From positions 1,373,501 to 1,437,500 of the forward strand of contig NZ_JAATJM010000001.1 in NCBI RefSeq assembly GCF_011927945.1: a stretch of 64,000 nucleotides of DNA, in the 5' to 3' direction. Positions 1-8,211 of the stretch are shown one piece after another. The notes under the pieces were generated by a model, which was not told the origin of the DNA, did not search any database, and saw only the letters and a program-made list of their open reading frames with translations. The DNA comes from Brevundimonas alba. Its GTDB lineage: Bacteria > Pseudomonadota > Alphaproteobacteria > Caulobacterales > Caulobacteraceae. Each line of letters starts with the position of its first letter. Position 1 is the stretch's first letter. The position numbers were made by a program, and so were the translations under genes.

Positions 1-1
1 C

Positions 2-1624
2 ATGGCCAACGGCGGCGGTTTCACCGTCGTGTCCGAGCGTGACGACCGTCTGGACCTCGGCGGCGCGACCGGCGTCGACCTGAACGGCGACACCGACACG
101 CTCGACAGCGTCACCCTCTACACGCCGTCGAACACCAACACGAACCGCTACGGCGTTCTGAGCTCGCTCATCTGGGATCTGAACGACGATCACCGCCTGC
201 GCGCGTCGTACACGCTGGACTACGGCATCCACCGCCAGACCGGTGAAGCCGTCCGCACCGACCGCTTCGCCAACCCGATCGACGTCTTCGGCGGCTCGAA
301 GAACTGGGGCTCGCCGGAAGACCGTGTCTTCGCCTTCAACAACAACTCGTGGTTCCGGACCCGCGACCGTCGCTCGGTCGCCATCCTGAACCAGCTGACC
401 CTCGATTACCGCGGTCAGTTCTTCAACGACGCCCTGACCATCTCGATCGGCGCCCGCGCCCCGATGTTCAAGCGTGAACTGGATCAGTTCTGCTACACGC
501 AGAACGGCACCAACACCGTGCTCTGCACCGCCCAGACCCCGGTCGGCTTCACCACCACGACCAACCCGGGCACCGGCGTCGTCACGACCACCCCGAACGC
601 CGGCATGACCACGGGCGCCAACGGCAACGTCGCCTTCATCGGCAACACCAACCAGTACGTCGCCCCGTATCAGTCCGAGTTCAAATACGACGACATCCTG
701 CCCAACATCGCCATCGGCTATGACTTCGGCGACAGCAGCGTCTACGCCAGCTACTCCGAGCAGATCGCGGTTCCGCGGACCGACAACCTCTACACCGCCT
801 ACCGTGTGCCGAACGCCACGACCGTCCAGCCGATCGCGCTGAACGACGTGGATCCGGAGTTCACCAAGAACTACGAAGTCGGCTACCGCTACACGACCTC
901 GTCGGTTGTGGCCTCGGTCGCCGCCTACATGAACCAGTACAGCAACCGCGTCGTGTCGACCCTCGACAACGACCCGACCTCGGAAACCTTCAACACCACC
1001 ATCGACCGCAACATCGGTGAAGTTGAAACCCGCGGCGTCGAAGGTTCGATCGGCTGGCAGGTTCTGGAGAGCTTCTCGCTCTACGGCGCCTTCACCTACA
1101 CGGACTCGGAACTGCAGGAAGACCAGATCGTCGGCCAGTTCACCTGCCCGGCCGTCTCCCCGGTCCCGCCGGCCAACGGCGCTGGCTGCGTGCCCGGCGA
1201 GCGTTCGCCGCTGCTCATCCCGACCAAGGGCAAGCAGGTCGTCGAGACCCCGGAATGGCAAGTCTCGCTGCGCGCCGACTGGCAGGTCACCGACGCCTTC
1301 TCGGTGGGTCTGCAAGGCAAGTGGGTCGACGAGCGCTTCACCACGGACGTCAACGACGAAGTGGTCCCGTCCTACACGGTCGTCGATTTCGACGCCCGCT
1401 ACGACCTGACCGACACCTTCGGCATCAAGGACGCCTTCGTTCAGCTGAACGTGAGCAACCTGTTCGACGAGCAGTACCCGATCAACATCTCCTCGGGTCA
1501 GCACGCGCTGAACCTGGCCGATGTGAACCCGGGCCCGGGCGTGAACCCGCGCACCGGCTCGCCGCGCACCTTCGGCGTCGCCGCTCCGCGCACCGCCGTC
1601 ATCACCATCGGCACGCGCTTCTAA
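2..1624 (+). CDS. TonB-dependent receptor, C-terminal part (5' end outside window)
   Basis: Outer-membrane beta-barrel receptor that takes up large substrates (siderophores, cobalamin or glycans) using TonB energy. About 540 residues are visible. They are rich in alternating aromatic/polar strands, contain a late barrel segment reading NLFDEQYPIN, and end in Phe (TIGTRF), as expected for a BAM-targeted barrel. The plug and TonB box lie left of the window, and the ATG at base 2 is probably internal. The substrate cannot be told from this part. A strong terminator follows at 1650-1677, so the gene is transcriptionally separate from aguA. Confidence 0.93.
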   Translation: MANGGGFTVVSERDDRLDLGGATGVDLNGDTDTLDSVTLYTPSNTNTNRYGVLSSLIWDLNDDHRLRASYTLDYGIHRQTGEAVRTDRFANPIDVFGGSKNWGSPEDRVFAFNNNSWFRTRDRRSVAILNQLTLDYRGQFFNDALTISIGARAPMFKRELDQFCYTQNGTNTVLCTAQTPVGFTTTTNPGTGVVTTTPNAGMTTGANGNVAFIGNTNQYVAPYQSEFKYDDILPNIAIGYDFGDSSVYASYSEQIAVPRTDNLYTAYRVPNATTVQPIALNDVDPEFTKNYEVGYRYTTSSVVASVAAYMNQYSNRVVSTLDNDPTSETFNTTIDRNIGEVETRGVEGSIGWQVLESFSLYGAFTYTDSELQEDQIVGQFTCPAVSPVPPANGAGCVPGERSPLLIPTKGKQVVETPEWQVSLRADWQVTDAFSVGLQGKWVDERFTTDVNDEVVPSYTVVDFDARYDLTDTFGIKDAFVQLNVSNLFDEQYPINISSGQHALNLADVNPGPGVNPRTGSPRTFGVAAPRTAVITIGTRF

Positions 1625-1649
1625 AACGCGTTCCACACCAAGACGCGAA

Positions 1650-1677
1650 GGGCGGCCCGGTGATGGGCCGCCCTTTT
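1650..1677 (+). terminator. Rho-independent terminator after TonB receptor
   Basis: A perfect 9-bp stem (1650-1658 with 1665-1673, GGGCGGCCC) with a 6-nt loop is followed by TTTT. It ends the TonB receptor transcript. Confidence 0.85.
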
Positions 1678-1764
1678 GCGTTGCGGAGAACGTTGAAGTC
1701 GCGGCCCCCGGTGTCTATCTGGCGCGGCTGGCCCTTCGCTCCTGCCCGAGGACACCTCCGCTCC

Positions 1765-2766
1765 ATGACCACGCCCGTCCCCGCCGAATGGTCGCCGCAC
1801 CGCGCCATGTGGGTCGGCTGGCCCAGTCACGGCGAACTCTGGGAGGACAACCTCGAACCGGCCCAGGCCGAGGTCGAGGCGCTGGTCCGCGCCCTGACGG
1901 GACCCGGCCGCGAGACCGTCAAACTCATGGGGGGCAAGCCCGAGGCCCTGGACGAGGCCCGCGCCCGCTTCGACGGCGTCGCCAACCTCGAGATCGTCGA
2001 CGGCCGCTTCGGCGACATCTGGCTGAGGGACACCGGCCCGATCTTCGGCGCCGGCTCGGCCCGCGCCGCCGCCTTCCGCTTCAACGGCTGGGGCGGAAAA
2101 TACGACCTCGAGCACGACGACACGGTCTCCACCCAGATCGGCCAACAGTCGGGCACCCCGCTCGACCGCCACGACTTCATCCTCGAGGGCGGGGCGCTGG
2201 ATCATGACGGGCAGGGGACCATCCTCACCACCCGCCAGTGCCTGCTGAACCCCAACCGCAACACTGGCTGGACCGAGGCCGCCGCCGAACAGGCGCTGAC
2301 CCCCTCTCTCGGCGCCCGCAAGGTGCTTTGGCTGGGTGACGGTCTGCTCAATGACCACACCGACGGCCATGTCGACAATCTGGCGCGCTTCGTCGCGCCC
2401 GGCGTCGTCGCCTGTCCCGTCGCCTGGGGCCGTGGCGATCCCAACGACGACGTCTATGCCGAGGTGGCCCGGGCCCTGTCGGAGATGACCGACGCCGAGG
2501 GGCAGCCGATCCGCATCCTGCCCCTGCCGTCCCCCGGCTTCGTCGGCGACGAGGACGAGAAGCCGATCCCCGCCAGCCATATGAACTTTCTCATCGCCAA
2601 CGGCGCGGTGATCGTGCCCACCTACGGCGACGCCCGCGCCGCCGACCTCGTGTGCCAAGGCCTGAAGACCGTTTTCCCGGATCGCGAGATCATCCCCCTG
2701 CCGTCCCTCGCCATTCTCTCCGGCGGCGGATCCTTCCACTGCATCTCTCAGCAGGAGCCCGCCTGA
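1765..2766 (+). CDS. aguA: agmatine deiminase
   Basis: Cytosolic peptidyl-arginine-deiminase family enzyme that hydrolyses agmatine to N-carbamoylputrescine and ammonia. The 333-residue product has the normal family length. It carries an N-terminal EWSPHRAMWVGWPSH block, the IWLRDTGPIF region, a NDHTDGHVDN segment, and the C-terminal catalytic Cys326 in GGGSFHCISQ. The ATG at 1765 starts exactly at the conserved N-terminus; the open frame upstream is only GC-rich read-through. The stop overlaps the aguB start (TGATG), so the pair is translationally coupled and makes putrescine from agmatine. Confidence 0.95.
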   Translation: MTTPVPAEWSPHRAMWVGWPSHGELWEDNLEPAQAEVEALVRALTGPGRETVKLMGGKPEALDEARARFDGVANLEIVDGRFGDIWLRDTGPIFGAGSARAAAFRFNGWGGKYDLEHDDTVSTQIGQQSGTPLDRHDFILEGGALDHDGQGTILTTRQCLLNPNRNTGWTEAAAEQALTPSLGARKVLWLGDGLLNDHTDGHVDNLARFVAPGVVACPVAWGRGDPNDDVYAEVARALSEMTDAEGQPIRILPLPSPGFVGDEDEKPIPASHMNFLIANGAVIVPTYGDARAADLVCQGLKTVFPDREIIPLPSLAILSGGGSFHCISQQEPA

Positions 2767-3635
2767 TGGCCAGAACGATCTCGGTCGCCGCCCTCCAGAC
2801 GTCCTATGGCGAGGACCTGCAGGCGAACATCGACAAGACCATCGGCCTGATCCGCGACGCCGCCGGCAAGGGGGCGCAGGTCATCCTGCCGTCCGAACTG
2901 TTCCAGGGCCCTTACTTCTGCGTCAGCCAGGAGGAGAAGTGGTTCGCCACCGCCCATCCCTGGCGCGAGCATCCCTGCGTCACCGCCCTCCAGCCGGTCG
3001 CCGCCGAACTGGGCGTCGCCATCCCCGTCTCGATCTTCGAGCGCGAGGGGCCGCACTATTTCAACTCGATGGTCATGCTGGACGCCGACGGCTCCGCGCT
3101 CGGCCTCTATCGCAAGAGCCACATCCCTGACGGCCCCGGCTATCAGGAGAAATACTATTTCCGGCCCGGCGACACCGGCTTCAAGGTCTGGAACACCCGC
3201 CACGGCCGCGTCGGCGTCGGCATCTGCTGGGACCAATGGTACCCCGAGACCGCGCGGGCGATGATGCTGCAGGGCGCCGAGGTGCTGTTCTATCCGACCG
3301 CCATCGGCTCGGAGCCGCACGACAAGGAGCTGGACACCGCCGATCCGTGGCGGCGCGCCATGCAGGGCCATGCCGTCTCCAATGTCGTGCCGGTCGTCGG
3401 GGCCAACCGCACCGGGGCGGAATACGCCACCGAGGTAGGCCAGGTCTTCTACGGCTCATCGTTCATCGCCGATCATCGCGGCGATCTGGTCGAGAGCTTT
3501 GGCCGCGAGGAGGAGGGGGCGTTGGTCCACACCTTCGACCTCGACTACATCGACCGCCACCGCGCCGCCTGGGGCTTCTTCCGGGACCGGCGCACGGACC
3601 TGTACGGCTCGCTGGTCAGTCCCCGGCCATCCTGA
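2766..3635 (+). CDS. aguB: N-carbamoylputrescine amidase
   Basis: Nitrilase-superfamily amidase that converts N-carbamoylputrescine to putrescine, CO2 and ammonia. The catalytic Glu-Lys-Cys triad is visible as E44 (LPSELF), K117 (YRKSHIPDG) and C154 (GICWDQWYPE). At 289 residues it has the usual length. It overlaps the aguA stop by one base. The 3' end overlaps the end of the convergent pseudo-phosphatase gene by 20 bp (3616-3635), so there is no room for an independent terminator between them. Confidence 0.95.
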   Translation: MARTISVAALQTSYGEDLQANIDKTIGLIRDAAGKGAQVILPSELFQGPYFCVSQEEKWFATAHPWREHPCVTALQPVAAELGVAIPVSIFEREGPHYFNSMVMLDADGSALGLYRKSHIPDGPGYQEKYYFRPGDTGFKVWNTRHGRVGVGICWDQWYPETARAMMLQGAEVLFYPTAIGSEPHDKELDTADPWRRAMQGHAVSNVVPVVGANRTGAEYATEVGQVFYGSSFIADHRGDLVESFGREEEGALVHTFDLDYIDRHRAAWGFFRDRRTDLYGSLVSPRPS

Positions 3636-4386
3636 GGGCTCGCCGCTCGGCGGCGCAGGCGGGGCTGGAAAGCCCCTCGGCGCGAGCCGCAGCGATCTCC
3701 AGGCGGGCCGACTCCATATCGACGGTAAATCCGGGCGAGGCGCTGGCCTGCTCATAGATCGTCTGGCCCAGCCGCAGGCCGTCTTCGACGTCGGACGGCC
3801 AGTTGGTGGCGCAGACGGCGCGGCTGATCCCGATTTCGCGTCCCATGGCCCGTGCAGCCCCGGCGCGATCCGGGGCGAGGGCCGCGAACAACTCCCCATA
3901 GGCTCCGCCCGCCACGGCCGCCGCCGCTGGCCACGAGCCGCCGGCCTTCTGAGCTTCGGTCAGACGCTGGCAGGCGCGCCGCTCGGGATCGACTATGGTG
4001 GGACGAGGCCGGGGATGGGCCTCGGCGAGCCTTTCCGTCAACACGGCGGAGTCCGTCAGCAGCCGCGCCATGATCCGCGTCAGGGCGGGGCGCGGCCCTC
4101 CGGTCAGCCGTGTCCCGAGTACGCAGTCGAAATGTTGCGCGGCTTCCGGTGGACGGATTTCGGCGTGGGCTGTGGCCATCCACCAGCGATCCGTGTCCTC
4201 GAACGCTCTCAGCGCTTCCGACGCGGCCAGATCGCCCTGATCGCTCCAGACGCCCGCTCCATCGGCCAATGCCTCGATCCGGTCGGGCGGCAGATAGCCG
4301 GTCACGGCTTCGGGCGTCAGCGACGGCGAGGCGCCCGCGCAGGCCGTCATCAGGGCGCAGGCGGCCAGGGCGGCCGCCGGTCTCAC
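3616..4386 (-). CDS. class A acid phosphatase-like protein, catalytic residues replaced (putative pseudo-enzyme)
   Basis: A 256-residue exported protein; the N-terminus is lipoprotein-like, with Cys16 after LMTA. The layout follows class A bacterial acid phosphatases (PAP2 superfamily): a GYLPPDRI start, the RPRP block, then GREIGISRAVC and NWPSDVEDG near the end. Set against the family signature K-x6-RP / PSGH / SR-x5-H-x3-D, the sequence gives A121-x6-RP, P153-A-A-A and S188-R189-x5-N195-x3-D199. The Lys, both His and the Ser-Gly are therefore gone, while the scaffold Arg and Asp remain. Hydrolysis by the usual mechanism is unlikely. Its start overlaps the stop of the upstream lipoprotein gene by 4 bp (one operon). 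Confidence 0.75.
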   Translation of the reverse strand: MRPAAALAACALMTACAGASPSLTPEAVTGYLPPDRIEALADGAGVWSDQGDLAASEALRAFEDTDRWWMATAHAEIRPPEAAQHFDCVLGTRLTGGPRPALTRIMARLLTDSAVLTERLAEAHPRPRPTIVDPERRACQRLTEAQKAGGSWPAAAAVAGGAYGELFAALAPDRAGAARAMGREIGISRAVCATNWPSDVEDGLRLGQTIYEQASASPGFTVDMESARLEIAAARAEGLSSPACAAERRALRMAGD

Positions 4387-4892
4387 CGTCCGGCGGTCCA
4401 GGTAAGCTGCACGCTGGTCGGCTCTCCGTCGACGCGGGTGGCTACGACGCTCAGCAACTGGCCGCGGCCGTTCACCCCGTCGCCGGCGCTGTAGCCCATG
4501 GAGTCGCCGTTGTTCATCGTATTGATTGACTTCAAGCCCGCCGCCTCGGCCCGTTGGCGATAGAAGGCGACGACATCGGCGGGGCTTGCCTCTGTGGTGA
4601 ACTCGACGATCCCGCCGGGGCCCTCGGCGCTCTGCGCCTGGGTCGCCGGGCCGCCCGGCGAACCGCCCGGGTAGATCACGGCAAAGGCAGGCGCGCCGTC
4701 GGCCGCCGGCGTAGCGGAGGCAGCGGCAGGGGCGGGCGCCATGCGGGCAGTGCTGTCAGCGGTAGCCGGCGCCGCAACGCTTTCCGCAGCGGCGGCGCCT
4801 TCGGCATTGGCCTCATCGGCCGGGCGGGACTGCCCACACCCGGCCAGAACCATGGCCCCCACGATGGCGGTGGCCGCAAGACTGCGCTTCAT
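4383..4892 (-). CDS. hypothetical lipoprotein
   Basis: A 169-residue protein with a clear lipoprotein signal (MKRSLAATAIVGAMVLAGC, lipidated Cys19). It continues with a long Ala/Pro-rich low-complexity linker and a C-terminal globular part of about 85 residues (FTTEASPADVVAFYRQRAE onward). That part resembles small periplasmic domains in which a helix carries the ADVVAFYR pattern. The ATG at 4892 is chosen because it begins the signal peptide; the open frame extends 17 codons further upstream without a signal. No known function. It is coupled by ATGA to the downstream pseudo-phosphatase. Confidence 0.75.
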   Translation of the reverse strand: MKRSLAATAIVGAMVLAGCGQSRPADEANAEGAAAAESVAAPATADSTARMAPAPAAASATPAADGAPAFAVIYPGGSPGGPATQAQSAEGPGGIVEFTTEASPADVVAFYRQRAEAAGLKSINTMNNGDSMGYSAGDGVNGRGQLLSVVATRVDGEPTSVQLTWTAGR

Positions 4893-5002
4893 CCCTCGGT
4901 CGTCCCTGAAAAAGACTGTGTCGTTGGCTTCACCGTGGCCCAAGCCTGCGGCGGCGGCAAGGCGGGTTCGCGCCGCACCCTGGGCGGGAGGTGACGTTCC
5001 GT

Positions 5003-5386
5003 TCAGCCTGACGCGGCGTCGGCGTTATTGCCCATGCCCGGCTTGCCCTCGACGGGATCGCCGGCTGGCCCGGTGAAGCCGGTTCCCGCCTCGTCGTCGC
5101 CGGTATTGTTGATCGGCTGGTCGGAGTCGGCGCCCTGCGGCGGCGAGGTGGCGGAACGCATGCCTTCGCTGGCCAGACTTTCGTTGATCGCGTCTTGATC
5201 CGGATCGATCTCGGACCCGGTCGCGGCGCCGCCCTGCAGCGAACCGGCGCGCGTGTCAGAGCCCATCCCGCTGCCGGAAACCGCTTCGGTCAGGGCGTCG
5301 GGCGTGCGGCCCAGATCGGGTTTTTCGCCCATGTCGTCCGCCTCCCGGGCGTCTTCCGTCTGCTGCGACTGTTGCTGCTGGGTCAT
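5003..5386 (-). CDS. hypothetical acidic disordered protein
   Basis: A 127-residue protein rich in Gln, Asp, Gly, Ser and Asn, with no hydrophobic core and no predicted membrane segment. It starts MTQQQQSQQTED and is probably intrinsically disordered. The start at 5384-5386 is preceded by a good ribosome binding site (AAGGAG). It lies downstream of the terminator of the deoxyhypusine-synthase-like gene, so it probably has its own promoter around 5390-5465. Function unknown; the composition resembles small stress-associated hydrophilic proteins, which is only an inference. Confidence 0.65.
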   Translation of the reverse strand: MTQQQQSQQTEDAREADDMGEKPDLGRTPDALTEAVSGSGMGSDTRAGSLQGGAATGSEIDPDQDAINESLASEGMRSATSPPQGADSDQPINNTGDDEAGTGFTGPAGDPVEGKPGMGNNADAASG

Positions 5387-5465
5387 GGCGAACTCCTTCG
5401 CCCCGATAAGCGGATCGCCGGGTTCGCGGTTCCGTGGAGCCGGCCCGCCGCCGGTTTCAGGCACG

Positions 5466-5494
5466 AAAAAGGGCCGGGATTCGCATCCCGGCCC
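5466..5494 (-). terminator. Rho-independent terminator of the deoxyhypusine-synthase-like gene
   Basis: A perfect 10-bp stem (GGGCCGGGAT, 5471-5480, with 5485-5494) has a 4-nt loop. Read on the minus strand it is followed by TTTTT (plus-strand A's at 5466-5470). It lies 22 bp beyond the stop of the gene at 5516. Confidence 0.85.
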
Positions 5495-5515
5495 CATCGT
5501 TGTTCGATCGGCGTC

Positions 5516-6568
5516 CTATTTGCCGAACAGCTTGGCCCAGCGGCGCTTGTCCCGGTTCTTCCAGGCGCCCCGGTGGTAGGCGTCAGAGCCGATCAGCGGC
5601 ACGACCGTGGTGGCCTCGGCGAAGACCATCTGTTCGTGCGTGGTCTGCACCTTGCCCCACGAGGCGGCTTCCTTGAGCGTCGAGGACGAGCAGGCGCCGT
5701 CGCGGACGTCGGCGACCGTGATCTGGACGGCATAACGGTGCATCTCGGCCTCGATACCCAGGATCTCGGCGCAGACGACGGTGTCCTGCGCAAAGTTCTT
5801 CGGCACGCCGCCGCCGACCATGAACAGGCCGGTAACGCCCGCGGCGATCTTGATGTCGGTCAGTTCGCGGAAGTCGGCCACCGCGTCGATCATCAGATAC
5901 GGCTTGCCCTCGGCGATCCGCTCCTTCTGGTGCTTGACCAGACCGAAGCCGGCCGAGGAGTCGACGAACGCCGGGCAGAAGATCGGCACGCCTTCTTCAT
6001 AGGCGGTCTGGATCAGGCTGCCTTCCTTCTTGGCGTTACCTTCCGACAGCCACTTGCCCATCTCCCAGATGAACTCGCGCGAGGAGTAGCCGCGCGGCTC
6101 AAGCCGGTTGCAGATTTCCAGGATGGTGTGGTCGCAGGCCTGGAGCTCTTCCTCGTCGATATAGGTGTCATAGATCCGGTCGATGTAGTTGTCGCGCAGG
6201 ACGTTGTCGTCCACCTCGCCGGCGGCCTGGTAGTGTTTGAAGCCGAGGGCCTCGAAGAAATCCATGTCGACGATCGAGGCGCCAGTGGCGACCACGGCGT
6301 CGATCATGCCGAACTTCACCATGTCGCGGTACACGTGCATGCAGCCGCCAGCCGAGGTCGATCCGGCGAGGATCAGCCACGGCGAGCAGTCGGCGTCCTC
6401 GATCGCCATATTGAAGATGTCCGCGGCCCGGGCCGTGTCGCGACTCGAGAACGACATCTTGCGCATGCTGTCGATGATCGGACGGGCGTCGAACGACGTG
6501 ATGTCCACGTGCTCGACGACGTTCTGCAGCAGCTGGGCCTTCTGGTTCGACTGAACTGGAGCGTTCAT
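5516..6568 (-). CDS. deoxyhypusine synthase-family protein (possible homospermidine synthase)
   Basis: A 350-residue member of the NAD-dependent deoxyhypusine synthase family. In eukaryotes and archaea this enzyme transfers an aminobutyl group from spermidine to a Lys of eIF5A. The active-site block KEAASWGKVQT holds K306, which matches the catalytic Lys in the family's SWGK motif, and NAD-site segments such as GSTSAGG and GLFMVGGGVPKN are present. Bacteria have no eIF5A, so the bacterial homologues are thought to act on free polyamines, for example to form homospermidine. The neighbourhood (decarboxylase, aguA, aguB) fits that. It has its own terminator on the 3' side and is separated by another terminator from the upstream decarboxylase. 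Confidence 0.85.
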   Translation of the reverse strand: MNAPVQSNQKAQLLQNVVEHVDITSFDARPIIDSMRKMSFSSRDTARAADIFNMAIEDADCSPWLILAGSTSAGGCMHVYRDMVKFGMIDAVVATGASIVDMDFFEALGFKHYQAAGEVDDNVLRDNYIDRIYDTYIDEEELQACDHTILEICNRLEPRGYSSREFIWEMGKWLSEGNAKKEGSLIQTAYEEGVPIFCPAFVDSSAGFGLVKHQKERIAEGKPYLMIDAVADFRELTDIKIAAGVTGLFMVGGGVPKNFAQDTVVCAEILGIEAEMHRYAVQITVADVRDGACSSSTLKEAASWGKVQTTHEQMVFAEATTVVPLIGSDAYHRGAWKNRDKRRWAKLFGK

Positions 6569-6604
6569 TGCAAGGGTTTCCCTTTGGTTTGAGCGCCCGT
6601 CGTC

Positions 6605-6642
6605 AAAAGAGACAGCGGCCCGGACGGAGCGACGGGCCGCTG
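6605..6642 (-). terminator. Rho-independent terminator of the decarboxylase gene
   Basis: A 10-bp stem (6613-6622 with 6633-6642, core AGCGGCCCG) is followed on the minus strand by TCTCTTTTG. It lies between the decarboxylase stop (6685) and the start of the deoxyhypusine-synthase-like gene, so these two polyamine genes are separate transcription units unless read-through occurs. Confidence 0.75.
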
Positions 6643-6684
6643 CTTGTTGCTATGCTCCGGCGTCTACAACGCCCGAGTGACGAT

Positions 6685-7950
6685 TTAGCGGCGACGTTGC
6701 TTCCGCTGACCGGCCTTGCCCTTGGGACGGCTCAGGCGAACCACCTTGCGGGCCTGTTCCTCGGCCGAGGTGCGCACGGTCGGGATCGATCGTGGCGCCA
6801 GGCCGTACAGCGAGGCCATCGGGGCGTCACCGACCATGGCGATGTCGTGCTCGCCATAGCCGTTGAAGCCGGTCGACATGGCCACGCCATAGGCGCCCAG
6901 CATGCCGATCTCGATGAAGTCGCCTTCCTGCACATCGGCCGGCAGCCAGAAGGGGCCCGGCATGTGGTCGATGCTGTCGCAGGTCGGGCCGTAGAAACGG
7001 AACGGCTTCAGATCGTTCGATGCATCGCCGTCCCGGACCAGCTTGGTCGGGAAGGGCCAGCGCGAGTGGGTGGCGTCGAACAGCGAGCCGTACGACCCGT
7101 CGTTCAGATACAGGGCGTCACCCTTGCGCAGGTCGACCCGGCAAAGGACCGACGAGCTTTCGGCGACCAGCGCCCGGCCAGGCTCGCACCACAGTTCGGT
7201 GGTGTGGGTGACCGGCATCTCGGCGAAGCCGCGGTGAATGGCGTCGGCGTATTCGCTCATGTCCGGCGGGACCATGCCCGGATAGACCGAGGGGAAGCCG
7301 CCGCCGACATCGACGATGTCGACGATCACGCCGGCGCGGGTGATGGCGCGGCCGACCTGGGCCATGGCGGCCTCATAGGCGGACGGGCGCATGCACTGCG
7401 AGCCGACGTGGAACGAGACGCCCATCAGCCCGTCCTTGACCGCCTGGCGGGTGGCCAGCAGCAGGGACGGAGCCTGATCCGGCGAGACGCCGAACTTGCC
7501 CGACAGGGAGTAGGCCGCGCCGTCCGCCGAAACCGCCATGCGGACGATCAGGTTCAGGTCCGCGGCGCCGCCCGCGGCGTCGATGATCTTGGCCAGCTCG
7601 TCATGGCTGTCGAGCGAGAAGGTGCGGACGCCGAATTCGAAATAGGCGCGGGTGATGGCGCCGCGGCTCTTGACCGGGTGCATGAAGGCCAGACGCGCGT
7701 CGGCGCTGACCAAACGGACCAGTTCGACCTCGGCGAGCGATGCGACGTCGAAACCGGTGACACCCGCCTCGATCAGGGTCTCGATGACCCAGCGCGAGGG
7801 ATTGGCCTTCACCGCATAGAAGACGTCAGCGTTCAGATTGTCCTGGAACCAGCGCGCCGCTACGGAAACTGAACGCGGCCGCACGAGTGCGACGGGACGT
7901 TCAGGGGACCGCTCGCGGACCAGGTCCAGGGGAAATGGATACGTGCGCAA
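6685..7950 (-). CDS. type III PLP-dependent decarboxylase, ornithine/lysine decarboxylase-like
   Basis: Alanine-racemase-fold decarboxylase that probably makes putrescine from ornithine (or cadaverine from lysine). The PLP Lys is K48 in FYAVKANP. The glycine phosphate loop is DVGGGFP, the EPGRA segment is present, and the catalytic Cys324-Asp325 sits in YGPTCDSID. At 421 residues it is somewhat longer than typical because of a basic C-terminal tail (KGKAGQRKQRRR). The best start is a TTG at 7950; the first in-frame ATG would cut off the PLP lysine. Specificity between ornithine, lysine and arginine cannot be fixed by eye. Confidence 0.88.
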   Translation of the reverse strand: MRTYPFPLDLVRERSPERPVALVRPRSVSVAARWFQDNLNADVFYAVKANPSRWVIETLIEAGVTGFDVASLAEVELVRLVSADARLAFMHPVKSRGAITRAYFEFGVRTFSLDSHDELAKIIDAAGGAADLNLIVRMAVSADGAAYSLSGKFGVSPDQAPSLLLATRQAVKDGLMGVSFHVGSQCMRPSAYEAAMAQVGRAITRAGVIVDIVDVGGGFPSVYPGMVPPDMSEYADAIHRGFAEMPVTHTTELWCEPGRALVAESSSVLCRVDLRKGDALYLNDGSYGSLFDATHSRWPFPTKLVRDGDASNDLKPFRFYGPTCDSIDHMPGPFWLPADVQEGDFIEIGMLGAYGVAMSTGFNGYGEHDIAMVGDAPMASLYGLAPRSIPTVRTSAEEQARKVVRLSRPKGKAGQRKQRRR

Positions 7951-8033
7951 TTCACGTAAACCCCTGTAATTGTTAAACCCAGACCGGCGTTAGCAGCGCA
8001 ACGTTTAGACCTACGGGGTCCGCCGGAAGCCGC

Positions 8034-8062
8034 GATGTAGGGTCACGTGCCTGTCATGTAAA
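8034..8062 (-). promoter_or_regulatory. candidate promoter for the decarboxylase gene
   Basis: On the minus strand TTTACA (8057-8062), a 17-bp spacer and TACATC (8034-8039) resemble a sigma-70 promoter. This would give a leader of roughly 75-80 nt before the TTG start at 7950. The match is moderate and unsupported by other evidence. The rest of 7951-8211 also has to hold the promoter of the divergent M16 peptidase gene. Confidence 0.3.
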
Positions 8063-8211
8063 GCGGTTTTTTCTAGGCGGGCCCTGAGTTTGCGCGGCTT
8101 TGTCAGGGGACGGATCGAAGTCGCGCGCGCGAGCCGCCCTTCGTGACTCAGCCGTAACTTGCCGGGTGAGCGACCGCTGATACCGTCGCGGGCGAACTCT
8201 GGGGACTTTCG

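Noticed and set aside
1621-2739. Long open frame on the minus strand opposite aguA (372 codons)
   Set aside because: It is a by-product of GC-rich third positions of aguA; the translation is low in complexity with no domain, and aguA has all catalytic features.
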